Shown here one piece after another: positions 19,474-29,356 of a stretch of 64,000 nt of DNA (positions within the stretch are counted from its first letter, which is position 1; every line of letters starts with the position of its first letter). Both the position numbers and the translations under genes were made by a program. Source of the stretch: Streptomyces coffeae. Lineage in GTDB: Bacteria; Actinomycetota; Actinomycetes; Streptomycetales; Streptomycetaceae. The stretch spans positions 1 through 64,000 of the forward strand of contig NZ_JAERRF010000014.1 in assembly GCF_016741875.1 (NCBI RefSeq). Reading direction: 5' to 3'. The notes below the pieces were generated by a model that ran no database searches, was not told where the DNA came from, and saw only the letters and a program-made list of their open reading frames with translations.

Positions 19474-22400
19474 ATGCAGACCAAGCTGGACGAAGCCAAG
19501 GCCGAGCTGCTCACGCGGGCCGCCCGGGTAGCTGAGAACAGCCCTGCCGGGGGGCAAACACCGGTTCAGGGCCCGGGCCCGGAGATCCTGAACGACTACC
19601 TCCAGCACTACTACCTGCACACGCCCCCGGAGGACCTCGCCGACCGGGACCCGGTCGACGTCTTCGGCGCGGCGCTCTCCCACTACCGGCTCGCCGAGTC
19701 GCGGCCGCAGGGCACGGCGAATGTCCGGGTGCACACCCCGACCGTCGAGGAGCACGGCTGGACGTGCAGCCACTCCGTCGTCGAGGTGGTCACCGACGAC
19801 ATGCCGTTCCTGGTCGACTCGGTCACCAATGAGCTCACCCGCCAGGGCCGCGGCATCCATGTCGTGATCCACCCGCAGGTGATCGTGCGCCGTGACATCA
19901 CCGGCAAGCTGATCGAGCTGCTGGATGCCTCGTTCGAGCGCAAGCTCGGCCGGGAGCTGCCGCACGACGCGGTGGTGGAGTCCTGGATCCATGTCGAGAC
20001 CGACCGCGAGACCGACCGCGGCGATCTGAAGCAGATCACCGCCGATCTGCTGCGTGTCCTGTCCGACGTCCGCGAGGCGGTCGAGGACTGGGAGAAGATG
20101 CGCGAGTGCGCGCTCCGCCTCGCCGAGGGCCTGCCGGTGGAGCCCAAGGCCGATGAGGTGCGCGAGCAGGAGGTCGAGGAGGCCCGTGAGCTGCTGCGCT
20201 GGCTCTCGGACGACCACTTCACCTTCATCGGCTACCGCGAGTACGAGCTGACGCAGGCGCCCACCGAGGCCGGCGGCGTGGAGGACGTGCTGAGCGCGGT
20301 GCCCGGCACCGGTCTCGGCATTCTGCGCTCGGACCCGACCCACAAGGACACCGACGAGAGCGCCCACGCCGGACCCGCCCCGGTGTCCCCGTCGTTCAAC
20401 CGGTTGCCCGCCGACGCCCGTGCCAAGGCCCGTGAGCACAAGCTGCTGGTGCTCACCAAGGCCAACAGCCGCGCCACCGTCCACCGCCCGTCCTACCTCG
20501 ACTACATCGGCGTGAAGAAGTTCGACGCCGAGGGCAATGTGATCGGCGAGCGCCGCTTCCTGGGTCTGTTCTCGTCCGCCGCGTACACCGAGTCGGTGCG
20601 CCGGGTCCCGGTGATCCGCCGCAAGGTCGACGAGGTGCTGGCGGGCGCGGGCTTCGCGCCCCACAGCCACGACGGCCGGGATCTGCTCCAGATCCTGGAG
20701 ACCTACCCGCGCGACGAGCTGTTCCAGACCCCGGTCGACCAGCTGCGCTCCATCGTGACCAGCGTGCTCTACCTCCAGGAGCGCCGCAGGCTGCGGCTGT
20801 TCCTGCGGCAGGACGAGTACGGGCGCTACTACTCCGCCCTGGTCTATCTGCCGCGCGACCGCTTCACCACCGATGTGCGGCTGCGGCTGACCGACATCCT
20901 GCTGGAGGAGCTCAGCGGGCGCCCGCCGGTCGACTTCACCGCGCTGCACACAGAATCGGTTCTCTCCCGGCTGCACTTCGTGGTCCGGGTGCAGCCCGGC
21001 ACCGAGCTGCCCGACCTCACCGACGCCGATGTCGAGCGCATCGAGAACCGGCTGGTCGACGCCGCCCGTTCCTGGGCCGACGGCTTCTCCGAGGCCCTGG
21101 TCTCGGAGGTCGGCGAGGAGCGCGCCGCCGAGCTGCTGCGCCGCTACCAGCACGCCTTCCCCGAGGGCTACAAGGCCGATCACACCCCGCGCGGCGCGGT
21201 GGCCGACCTCCAGCATGTGGAGCGGCTGACCGCCGAGGACAGCAAGCAGGACTTCGCGCTCAGCCTGTACGAGCCGGTCGGCGCCGCCCACGCCGAGCGC
21301 CGCTTCAAGATCTACCGGGCGGGCGGCCAGGTCTCGCTGTCGGCCGTGCTGCCGGTGCTCAACACCCTCGGTGTCGAGGTGGTCGACGAGCGCCCGTACG
21401 AGCTGCGCTGCGCGGACCGGACCACCGCCTGGATCTACGACTTCGGGCTGCGGCTGCCGCTGCGTGAGGGCGAGACCCTGGCCGACGACGCCCGTGAGCG
21501 CTTCCAGAACGCGTTCGCCGCGGTGTGGACCGGCCAGGCCGAGAGCGACGACTTCAACCAGCTGGTGCTGGGCGCCGGGCTGGACTGGCGGCAGGCCATG
21601 GTGCTGCGCGCGTACGCCAAGTACCTGCGGCAGGCGGGTTCCACCTTCAGCCAGGCGTACATGGAGGACACTCTCCGTAACAACGTCCACACCACCCGGC
21701 TGCTGGTCTCCCTGTTCGAGGCCCGGATGTCGCCCGAGCGGCAGCGGGCGGGCCTGGAGCTGACCGACGCCCTGCTGGAGGAGCTGGACGCGGCGCTGGA
21801 CCAGGTGGCCTCGCTCGACGAGGACCGCATCCTGCGCTCGTTCCTCACCCTCATCAAGGCCACCCTGCGCACCAATCACTTCCAGCGGAACGGGCAGGGC
21901 ACGCCGCACGACTACCTGTCCATCAAGCTGGACCCGCAGGCGGTGCCGGATCTGCCCGCGCCCCGCCCGGCGTTCGAGATCTGGGTCTACTCCCCGCGGG
22001 TGGAGGGTGTGCACCTGCGCTTCGGCAAGGTCGCGCGTGGTGGCCTGCGCTGGTCCGACCGGCGTGAGGACTTCCGCACCGAGATCCTGGGCCTGGTCAA
22101 GGCGCAGATGGTGAAGAACACGGTCATCGTGCCGGTGGGCGCCAAGGGCGGCTTCGTCGGCAAGCGGCTGCCGGACCCCTCCGTGGACCGGGACGCCTGG
22201 ATGGCCGAGGGCATCGCGTGCTACAAGACCTTCATCTCCGGTCTGCTGGACATCACCGACAACCTGGTCGCCGGTGAGGTCGAGCCGCCGAAGGACGTCG
22301 TCCGCCACGACGGGGAGGACACCTACCTGGTCGTCGCCGCCGACAAGGGCACCGCGACCTTCTCCGACATCGCCAACGAGGTGGCCCAGGCGTACGGCTT

Positions 22401-24447
22401 CTGGCTGGGCGACGCCTTCGCCTCCGGCGGTTCGGCCGGTTACGACCACAAGGGCATGGGCATCACGGCCCGCGGCGCCTGGGAGTCGGTCAAGCGCCAC
22501 TTCCGGGAGCTGGGCCACGACACCCAGACCGAGGACTTCACGGTCGTCGGCGTCGGCGACATGTCCGGCGATGTGTTCGGCAACGGCATGCTGCTCAGCG
22601 AGCACATCCGGCTGATCGCCGCCTTCGACCACCGGCACATCTTCCTCGACCCGGACCCGGACGCGGCCATCTCCTACGCCGAGCGCCGCCGGCTGTTCGA
22701 GCTGCCGCGCTCGTCCTGGGAGGACTACAACTCCGAGCTGCTCTCCGCGGGCGGCGGGATCCACCCCCGGTCGGCGAAGGCCATCCCGATCACCCCGCAG
22801 GTGCGGGCCGCCCTGGGCATCGAGTCGCGGGTCGCCAAGATGACCCCGGCCGATCTGATGAAGACCATCCTCAAGGCGCCGGTCGACCTGCTGTGGAACG
22901 GCGGTATCGGCACCTACGTCAAGTCGTCCACCGAGAGCAACGCCGAGGTCGGCGACAAGGGCAATGACGCGATCCGGGTGGACGGCCAGGATCTGCGGGT
23001 GAAGGTCGTCGGCGAGGGCGGCAACCTGGGGCTGACCCAGCTGGGCCGGATCGAGTTCGCGTCGAACGGCGGCAAGATCAACACCGATGCCATCGACAAC
23101 AGCGCCGGTGTGGACACCTCCGACCACGAGGTGAACATCAAGATCCTGCTCAACGCGCTGGTCACCGAGGGCGATCTGACCCTCAAGCAGCGCAACAAGA
23201 TCCTCGCCGAGATGACCGACGAGGTCGGCGCGCTGGTGCTGCGCAACAACTACGCGCAGAACGTGGCCCTGGCCAACTCCGTCACCCAGGCCCCCAGCCT
23301 GCTCCACGCCCATCAGCGGCTGATGCGCCGGCTGACCCGGGAGGGCCGGCTGGACCGGGCGCTGGAGTTCCTGCCCAGCGACCGTCAGATCCGGGAGCGG
23401 CTGTCCGCCGGGCGCGGGCTGACCCAGCCCGAACTGGCCGTACTGCTGGCCTACATCAAGATCACGGTGGCCGAGGAGCTGATCACCACCGGGCTCCCCG
23501 ACGACCCGTACCTCCAGCGGCTGCTGCACGCCTACTTCCCGCAGGCGCTGCGGCGGCAGTTCCCCGAGCACATCGACGGACATGCGCTGCGCCGGGAGAT
23601 CATCACCACGGTGCTGGTCAACGACACCGTCAACACCGCCGGTTCCACCTTCCTGCACCGGATGCGGGAGGAGACCGGGGCCTCCACCGAAGAGGTGGTG
23701 CGCGCCCAGACCGCGGCCCGCGCCATCTTCGAACTGGGCGAGATCTGGGACGAGGTCGAGTCGCTGGACACGGTGGTCGCGGCCGAGATCCAGACCCGGA
23801 TGCGGCTGCACTCCCGCCGTCTGGTGGAGCGCGGCACCCGCTGGCTGCTCAACAACCGCCCGCAGCCGCTGGAGCTGGCCGAGACCATCGAGTTCTTCGG
23901 TGAGCGGGTGGCCGAGGTCCGGGCCCAGCTGCCCAAGCTGCTGCGCGGTGCGGACATCGAGTGGTACCAGCGGATCCTGGACGAGCTGACCGCCGCCGGG
24001 GTCCCGGAGGACCTGGCCACCCGGGTGGCCGGTTTCTCCTCCGCGTTCCCGACGCTGGACATCGTGGCCATCGCGGACCGCACCGGCAAGGAGCCGCTGT
24101 CGGTCGCCGAGGTCTACTACGACCTGGCCGACCGGCTGCGGATCACCCAGCTGATGGACCGGATCATCGAACTGCCGCGCGCCGACCGGTGGCAGTCCAT
24201 GGCCCGGGTCTCCATCCGCGAGGACCTCTACGCCGCCCAGGCCGCCCTGACCGCCGATGTGCTGTCGGTGGGCAACGGCGGCTCCTCGCCCGAGCAGCGG
24301 TTCAAGGCGTGGGAGCAGAAGAACACGGCGATCCTCCAGCGGGCGCGCACCACCCTCGATGAGATCCAGGCGTCGGAGACCTTCGACCTGGCCAATCTCT
24401 CGGTCGCGATGCGCACCATGCGGACGCTGCTGCGCACCCACAGCTGA
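19474..24447 (+). CDS. gdhB: NAD-specific glutamate dehydrogenase, 180-kDa class
   Basis: A 1657-aa NAD-glutamate dehydrogenase of the large (L_180) class, first described in Streptomyces clavuligerus. It oxidatively deaminates glutamate to 2-oxoglutarate and is mainly catabolic. The N-terminal ~700 residues are the regulatory part, with ACT-like segments. The catalytic domain (~740-1250) shows KVARGGLRWSDRREDFR, KAQMVKNTVIVPVGAKGGF with the active-site lysines, and a dinucleotide-binding region around VVGVGDMSGDVFGNGML. A long helical C-terminal domain follows. The ATG at 19474 has GGAG nine bases upstream; the open frame upstream of it looks non-coding. The gene is monocistronic, ending at an intrinsic terminator. 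The symbol follows common usage for this class. Confidence 0.93.
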   Translation: MQTKLDEAKAELLTRAARVAENSPAGGQTPVQGPGPEILNDYLQHYYLHTPPEDLADRDPVDVFGAALSHYRLAESRPQGTANVRVHTPTVEEHGWTCSHSVVEVVTDDMPFLVDSVTNELTRQGRGIHVVIHPQVIVRRDITGKLIELLDASFERKLGRELPHDAVVESWIHVETDRETDRGDLKQITADLLRVLSDVREAVEDWEKMRECALRLAEGLPVEPKADEVREQEVEEARELLRWLSDDHFTFIGYREYELTQAPTEAGGVEDVLSAVPGTGLGILRSDPTHKDTDESAHAGPAPVSPSFNRLPADARAKAREHKLLVLTKANSRATVHRPSYLDYIGVKKFDAEGNVIGERRFLGLFSSAAYTESVRRVPVIRRKVDEVLAGAGFAPHSHDGRDLLQILETYPRDELFQTPVDQLRSIVTSVLYLQERRRLRLFLRQDEYGRYYSALVYLPRDRFTTDVRLRLTDILLEELSGRPPVDFTALHTESVLSRLHFVVRVQPGTELPDLTDADVERIENRLVDAARSWADGFSEALVSEVGEERAAELLRRYQHAFPEGYKADHTPRGAVADLQHVERLTAEDSKQDFALSLYEPVGAAHAERRFKIYRAGGQVSLSAVLPVLNTLGVEVVDERPYELRCADRTTAWIYDFGLRLPLREGETLADDARERFQNAFAAVWTGQAESDDFNQLVLGAGLDWRQAMVLRAYAKYLRQAGSTFSQAYMEDTLRNNVHTTRLLVSLFEARMSPERQRAGLELTDALLEELDAALDQVASLDEDRILRSFLTLIKATLRTNHFQRNGQGTPHDYLSIKLDPQAVPDLPAPRPAFEIWVYSPRVEGVHLRFGKVARGGLRWSDRREDFRTEILGLVKAQMVKNTVIVPVGAKGGFVGKRLPDPSVDRDAWMAEGIACYKTFISGLLDITDNLVAGEVEPPKDVVRHDGEDTYLVVAADKGTATFSDIANEVAQAYGFWLGDAFASGGSAGYDHKGMGITARGAWESVKRHFRELGHDTQTEDFTVVGVGDMSGDVFGNGMLLSEHIRLIAAFDHRHIFLDPDPDAAISYAERRRLFELPRSSWEDYNSELLSAGGGIHPRSAKAIPITPQVRAALGIESRVAKMTPADLMKTILKAPVDLLWNGGIGTYVKSSTESNAEVGDKGNDAIRVDGQDLRVKVVGEGGNLGLTQLGRIEFASNGGKINTDAIDNSAGVDTSDHEVNIKILLNALVTEGDLTLKQRNKILAEMTDEVGALVLRNNYAQNVALANSVTQAPSLLHAHQRLMRRLTREGRLDRALEFLPSDRQIRERLSAGRGLTQPELAVLLAYIKITVAEELITTGLPDDPYLQRLLHAYFPQALRRQFPEHIDGHALRREIITTVLVNDTVNTAGSTFLHRMREETGASTEEVVRAQTAARAIFELGEIWDEVESLDTVVAAEIQTRMRLHSRRLVERGTRWLLNNRPQPLELAETIEFFGERVAEVRAQLPKLLRGADIEWYQRILDELTAAGVPEDLATRVAGFSSAFPTLDIVAIADRTGKEPLSVAEVYYDLADRLRITQLMDRIIELPRADRWQSMARVSIREDLYAAQAALTADVLSVGNGGSSPEQRFKAWEQKNTAILQRARTTLDEIQASETFDLANLSVAMRTMRTLLRTHS

Positions 24448-24502
24448 CCGCGGCCTCCTGAAGACGGCCGTGCGGCCGCCTGCACGGCTCTGACGGATCC
24501 GA

Positions 24503-24540
24503 CGCCCCCGGCGGGTTTTATGCCCGCCGGGGGCGTTCTT
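24503..24540 (+). terminator. Intrinsic terminator after NAD-GDH
   Basis: A perfect 13-bp GC stem (CGCCCCCGGCGGG at 24503-24515 with 24523-24535) has a TTTTATG loop and a TTCTT tail. It is one of the few classical intrinsic terminators in the window. Confidence 0.88.
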
Positions 24541-24655
24541 CACCCGCCTGGCCGCCCCTCCATCGACTTATCGGGCATACCCGGACGTACCACCCTAGGG
24601 TGGGCAGTCAGTGAGCGCTTCGCGCCTCGACCGCCTTCGCGTCCCGAGGAGCCCC

Positions 24656-26956
24656 ATGCCCCGCTTCAGCATCGTCATCGCCGCCTACCGTGTGCAGGGT
24701 TATCTCAGCGCCTGTCTGGACTCCGTGCTGACGCAGCCGTTCCGCGATATCGAGGTGGTCGCGGTCGACGACCGCTCACCGGACCACTGCGGGGCGATCA
24801 TCGACGCGTACGCGGCGCGCGACAGCCGGGTCGTCCCGGTGCACCAGGAGGTCAACGCCGGGCCCGGCCCCGCCCGTAACGCCGGTGTCGACCGGGCCAC
24901 CGGCGACTATCTGCTCTTCCTGGACGGTGATGACACCCTCGCCCCCGGGACCCTCCAGGGGCTCGCCGACCGGCTCGCCCTCAACGAGGATCCGGACATC
25001 CTGTACTTCAACCATGTACGCACCTACTGGTCGGAGCGCAGGGAACCCAGCCTCTTCGGTGAACTGCTGGCCTCGGCGGGCACCGATGTCTTTTCCGTGT
25101 CCCAACGCCCCGCGTTCCTGCGGATCTTCGCGATGTCGTCCAACCGCGTCTATCGCCGCGCCTTTTACACCCACCACGGCTTCGCGTTCAGCGAGGGCAT
25201 TTACGAGGACGCGCTGCTCTCGTACAAGACGATGCTGATGGCGCAGCGAATAGCCTGCGTGGATCTGGTCGGCCTGGAGTACCGGCAGCGGCGGGTGGGC
25301 GCCAGTACGGGAAGCCCCGGCGAGAAGCACTTCATCATCTTCCGGCAGTACGCCCGGCTCTTCGCGTTCCTCGAGGACAAACCGCGGCTCGAGCCCTTGC
25401 GTCCCTTCCTCTTCGAACGGGCCGTCTCGCATTTCCTGTTCTGTCTGGACCGCGCCTCCCGGGTGGCGGCGGCGGACCGGCCCCGCTTCTTCGACCATGC
25501 CGCCGAGTGGTACCGCACCCACGTCCCCGAGGGATTCACCCCGCCGGTCGAGAACCAATGGCGCTTCGAGGCGCTGGCCCACGGCTCGTTCCTCCGCTAC
25601 CGGAAACACGAACTGTCGATCCGGGCGGCGGCCGGGGCGCGCAAGCTGCGGCGGATCGCCCGGCCGCCGGTGGCCAGACGGGCCAAGCAGACGCTGTACC
25701 GCATGCACCGGCAGCGGCCCGTGGACCCCAACCTCGCGGTCTACTCCGCCTATTGGGGCCGCGGGGTGCTGTGCAATCCGGGGGCGATCTACCACAAGGC
25801 CCGGGAGCTGGCCCCGCATATCCGCGGGGTGTGGGTGGTGAAGAAGTCGGCGATCGAGTCGCTTCCGGAGGGCGTGGACTACGTCATCTCCGGCACCCGG
25901 GACTTCTACCGGACCGTGGCCCGCGCCACGTACCTCGTCAACAACGTCAATTTCGCCAATGACGTGGTGAAGCGGCCGGGCACGGTGCATCTCCAGACCT
26001 TCCATGGAACGCCGTTGAAGTGTATGGGGCTGGACCAGCAGCGCTATCCCGCCGCGGCGGCCGGAATGAGCTTCGGCAATCTCCTCAAGCGCATTGACCG
26101 CTGGGACTTCGCGCTCTCCTCCAACCAGCATTCCAGCGAGGTGTGGGAGCGGGTCTACCCCGCCTCGTACCAGCTGCTGGAATACGGATATCCGCGCAAC
26201 GACGTGTTCGTCTCCGCGACCGATGACGATATCCGGCGGATCCGCGCCGAGTTGGAGATCCCCCCGGGTCACACCACCGTCCTCTACGCGCCCACGCTGC
26301 GCGACTACCAGAAGGGCTTCACACCCCGGCTGGACCTGGAGCGGCTGAGCCGCGCCCTGGGCCCGGAGACAACACTCCTGGTGCGGGTCCACTACTCGTA
26401 CCGGCCGCACGACGGCCTGAGGCGGCTCCAGGAGGCGGGGCTGGTGATCGATGTGTCGGCCCACCCGTCGATCGAGGAACTCTGCCTGGCGGCCGACGCG
26501 CTGATCACCGACTACTCCTCGGTGATGTTCGACTACGCCGTTCTGGACCGTCCCATCGTGATCTACGCGGACGACTGGGACATCTACCGGTCCACCCGCG
26601 GTGTCTACTTCGATCTGCTCTCGGGGCGCCCCGGTGAGACTCCGGGGGCCGTCGCCCGTACCGAGCGGGAGCTGACCGAGGTCTTCCGTGAAGGGCGCTG
26701 GTGCGACGCGGACGCGACCGCGCTGCGCGCCGCCTTCCGGGCACGCTTCTGCCCGTTCGACGACGGCCACGCGGCCGAGCGGGTGGTACGGGCCCTGATG
26801 CTCGCCCCCGACGGAACGGAGTCCCCCCAGCCACCCGTGCTCCGCACCCCGGCGCCGGTGCGGGCGCCCGGCGGTGCGGTCACGGTACGGCGCGGCACGG
26901 GGGCCCTTCCGGACCACACCACACAGCCGATCCAGCTGTCCCCCGACGACGACTGA
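24656..26956 (+). CDS. Bifunctional GT2 glycosyltransferase / CDP-glycerol glycerophosphotransferase
   Basis: A 766-aa two-domain enzyme. Residues 1-~250 are a GT-A-fold GT2 glycosyltransferase: FSIVIAAYRVQGYLSACL, VVAVDDRSPD and the metal-binding FLDGDDTLAPG (DGDD at 90-93). Residues ~360-740 are a TagF/TagB-like CDP-glycerol transferase (Glyphos_transf) with LVNNVNF, HLQTFHGTPLKCMGLD (~445-455), YGYPRND, VLYAPTLRDY and ITDYSSVMFDY. Such enzymes transfer glycerol-phosphate or related units during synthesis of teichoic-acid-like or capsular polymers at the cytoplasmic face. GAGGAG precedes the ATG at 24656. It is a paralogue of the gene at 36542-38878; the two bracket the glycopolymer block. 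Donor and acceptor cannot be read from sequence. Confidence 0.9.
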   Translation: MPRFSIVIAAYRVQGYLSACLDSVLTQPFRDIEVVAVDDRSPDHCGAIIDAYAARDSRVVPVHQEVNAGPGPARNAGVDRATGDYLLFLDGDDTLAPGTLQGLADRLALNEDPDILYFNHVRTYWSERREPSLFGELLASAGTDVFSVSQRPAFLRIFAMSSNRVYRRAFYTHHGFAFSEGIYEDALLSYKTMLMAQRIACVDLVGLEYRQRRVGASTGSPGEKHFIIFRQYARLFAFLEDKPRLEPLRPFLFERAVSHFLFCLDRASRVAAADRPRFFDHAAEWYRTHVPEGFTPPVENQWRFEALAHGSFLRYRKHELSIRAAAGARKLRRIARPPVARRAKQTLYRMHRQRPVDPNLAVYSAYWGRGVLCNPGAIYHKARELAPHIRGVWVVKKSAIESLPEGVDYVISGTRDFYRTVARATYLVNNVNFANDVVKRPGTVHLQTFHGTPLKCMGLDQQRYPAAAAGMSFGNLLKRIDRWDFALSSNQHSSEVWERVYPASYQLLEYGYPRNDVFVSATDDDIRRIRAELEIPPGHTTVLYAPTLRDYQKGFTPRLDLERLSRALGPETTLLVRVHYSYRPHDGLRRLQEAGLVIDVSAHPSIEELCLAADALITDYSSVMFDYAVLDRPIVIYADDWDIYRSTRGVYFDLLSGRPGETPGAVARTERELTEVFREGRWCDADATALRAAFRARFCPFDDGHAAERVVRALMLAPDGTESPQPPVLRTPAPVRAPGGAVTVRRGTGALPDHTTQPIQLSPDDD

Positions 26957-27001
26957 TCGACCCGTTCCCGTACCCCTGTCCCCGTACGTCCGGAGCCCGC
27001 C

Positions 27002-29032
27002 ATGTCCGCTGAGTCCTCCGTCCGCGTCAGCGTCATCATCCCCGCCTACAACGCCATGCCGGAGCTGACCCGGTGCGTCACCTCCGCGAGGGAGCAGACC
27101 ATCGGGCTCGACCGCCTGGAGATCATCGCGGTGAACGACGGCTCGACCGACGGCACGGCCGAGGAACTGGACCGGCTCGCCGCGGACTGCCCCGCGCTCC
27201 GCGTCATCCACCAGGAGAACTCCGGTGGCGCGGGCGGGCCGCGCAACACCGGACTGGACCATGCGCGGGGCGACTTCGTCTTCTTCCTCGACTCCGACGA
27301 CTACCTGGGGCCGGACGCGCTGCGCCGCATGGTCGCCATGGCCGACGAGAACGGCACCGACATCGTCCTCGGCAGGATTGCCTCCGTGGGCGGACGTGCC
27401 GTACCCAGGGCCGTCTTCCAGCACAACCAGCCCCGCACCGACATCTTCTCCTCCCACGCCTATCTGACCCTGGGCCCGTGGAAACTGTTCCGGCGCTCCC
27501 TCATCGAACGGCTGCATCTGCGCTTCCCGCCCTACCGCAACTGCGAGGACAAGCCGTTCACCGCCGCCGCCTACCTCAACGCCTCCGGTATCTCCGTGGT
27601 CGCCGACTACGACTGCTACTACGTGCGCTACCGCGAGAACCGCAGCAACCTCACCCTCATCGCGGGCGATCTCGTCCACCGGATGGACGGCATCCGGCTG
27701 TGCTTCGAGACCGTGGCCCGCTATCTCGAACCGGGCCCGCGCCGGGACCAGATCATGCGCCGCCATGTGGAGTGGGAGCTGTGCGGGCCGCTGCGGGGTC
27801 TGCTTCCCCGCGAGAACGAGAAGGACGCGCGCGAGCGCTTCTTCCCCGAGTTCCGGCACTGGGCGCGGACCTGGGTGACCGACACCATCGTCCAGCGGAT
27901 CGACGCGCCCGACCGGCTGCTGATCCACCTGCTGCGCGCCGACCGCTTCGAGGACGTACTGACCGTGGCGCGGAACGCCAAGCGGGACGCCCGGTGCGGG
28001 CACCTGATCGACAAGGGCCGGGTCTACTGGCTGCACCCCTTCTTCCGGGACCACACCGCCGATGTGCCCGATGCGTGTTTCGACATCACCGACCGGCTGC
28101 CGGTCCGCCACCACCTGGAGACGGCGCGGTGGCACGGCGGAGTGCTGCGGCTGACCGGTCACGCGTACATCGAGGACGTCGACGCCCTCGAACCGGCCAC
28201 CGAAGTCGTGCTGCGCAAGTACCAGTCCGAGCGGCCCGAGGTGCGCGTGCCCACCACCCCGTGCCGCGCCGCCCGACCGCTGCCCGGGGAGGGGCGTTAC
28301 GAACAGTCGGGCTTCAGCGCCGAGTTCGACCCGGCCACCGTCGACGACGGGGCGCCGCTCGAGCGCGGCCTGTGGAACATCTATCTGGACGTACGCGCCC
28401 AGGGCGTCAGCCGTACGGTGCGGTTCGGCAACAGCCGCGAGGACGGGGAGACCACCCACCCTCCGCGTCGGGAGCTGACCACACCGGAGGGCGAACCCCT
28501 GGTCGTGGTCCCGTACTTCACCCCGTACGGCAATGTCTCGCTCGACGTCGGCCAGGTCGCCCACCCCCTTGACGCCCCCTGCCAGGTGACCCGGACCGCC
28601 TGGCACCCGGTCCGGAAGAGCACCCTGGTCGTCGGTGGCCGACTGGCCGACGACGTGGCGCGGGACGGCCGGAGGCTGCGGCTGCGCGCCGAGAACGGAG
28701 CGGGCGCGGTACGCGAGATACCGGTGCGCTACGGACCGGGCGGCTCCCGCGACTTCACCGCCCGGCTGCCGGTCGGAAGGCTGGGCGAAGGCCGCTGGAC
28801 CCTGGCGCTGATCATGGAGAGCCCCGATGGCGAGGGGCCGTACCGCACCGCGATCGTGCCCCGCTTCGGCCGGCTGGCCGGGACCCGCTGGTTCCGCTTC
28901 GGCCGCCCGTACTACGCCAAACCGGTGGCCCAGGGCCCGGCCGCGGCACTCGGTCTGGAGGTGGCCCCGGTCAAGGTCGCGACGGGCGTACGGCGGCGTC
29001 TGCGGCGCGGCTGGGCCCGCCTCACCGGGTGA
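27002..29032 (+). CDS. GT2 glycosyltransferase with large C-terminal domain
   Basis: A 676-aa protein with an N-terminal GT2 domain (~8-230): VSVIIPAYNAMPELTRCV, IIAVNDGSTDGTAEEL and an intact metal-binding FFLDSDDYLGPDALRRM. A helical middle part (~230-340) contains GRVYWLHPFFRD. A long beta-rich C-terminal part (~350-640) contains WNIYLDVRAQGVSRTVRFG, a layout found in other streptomycete surface-polymer clusters. It begins 45 bp after the bifunctional gene at 24656, so the two form an operon. It is a clear paralogue of the minus-strand gene 29357-31354 over its full length. It probably adds a sugar to a lipid-linked or polymer intermediate; the specificity is unknown. Confidence 0.87.
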   Translation: MSAESSVRVSVIIPAYNAMPELTRCVTSAREQTIGLDRLEIIAVNDGSTDGTAEELDRLAADCPALRVIHQENSGGAGGPRNTGLDHARGDFVFFLDSDDYLGPDALRRMVAMADENGTDIVLGRIASVGGRAVPRAVFQHNQPRTDIFSSHAYLTLGPWKLFRRSLIERLHLRFPPYRNCEDKPFTAAAYLNASGISVVADYDCYYVRYRENRSNLTLIAGDLVHRMDGIRLCFETVARYLEPGPRRDQIMRRHVEWELCGPLRGLLPRENEKDARERFFPEFRHWARTWVTDTIVQRIDAPDRLLIHLLRADRFEDVLTVARNAKRDARCGHLIDKGRVYWLHPFFRDHTADVPDACFDITDRLPVRHHLETARWHGGVLRLTGHAYIEDVDALEPATEVVLRKYQSERPEVRVPTTPCRAARPLPGEGRYEQSGFSAEFDPATVDDGAPLERGLWNIYLDVRAQGVSRTVRFGNSREDGETTHPPRRELTTPEGEPLVVVPYFTPYGNVSLDVGQVAHPLDAPCQVTRTAWHPVRKSTLVVGGRLADDVARDGRRLRLRAENGAGAVREIPVRYGPGGSRDFTARLPVGRLGEGRWTLALIMESPDGEGPYRTAIVPRFGRLAGTRWFRFGRPYYAKPVAQGPAAALGLEVAPVKVATGVRRRLRRGWARLTG

Positions 29033-29356
29033 CCACGCTCCGCGGTCAGTGCCGCGAGGTGCCGTCATGCGTCTGCGGCTGCGTCGTGGCTGGTCGCGCC
29101 CACGCGGCGGAGCCGCACATCGACACAGCCCCGTGCCCCCAGGGTCCGTCTACGAAGGGGGCGTCCGGCCGCGAGCGGCGTCTGGTGCAGGGGGCACCTC
29201 CCAGCGGTAGCTGGGGGAGGATCGCAAGGCGGAGGATCGTCCTCGTACTGGGCGTACTCGGGCGACTCCGACAACGCGGCCGGGGGCACCTCCCAGCGGT
29301 AGCTGGGGGCGCCGTGCCAGGCGTCGGGAGCAGGGCGGCCCCTGTGAAGACGGGCC
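29033..29356. repeat. Intergenic element with two hairpin repeats between convergent paralogues
   Basis: A perfect 28-bp direct repeat, GGGGGCACCTCCCAGCGGTA followed by GCTGGGGG, occurs at 29190-29217 and again at 29282-29309. Each copy can fold into a hairpin (CTCCCAGC/GCTGGGGG around GGTA). Frames are open on both strands but none resembles a protein. The stretch looks like a dispersed streptomycete intergenic repeat, based on recollection of similar sequences elsewhere. It lies between the two convergent GT2 paralogues, where its hairpins could act as bidirectional terminators. Confidence 0.65.

Noticed and set aside
19441..24543. 1700-codon open frame antisense to the NAD-glutamate dehydrogenase gene
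   Set aside because: High third-position G+C keeps antisense frames open. The translation is His/Arg/Gly/Gln-rich with no domain, while the sense strand has strong family motifs.
24776..29068. 1430-codon antisense frame across two glycosyltransferase genes
   Set aside because: It spans two sense genes and their spacer, which a real gene would not do; composition is unnatural.
29046..29289. Small minus-strand proteins in the spacer between the GT2 paralogues
   Set aside because: They are translations of the hairpin repeats and surrounding intergenic element; the composition is repetitive and no start signal is seen.
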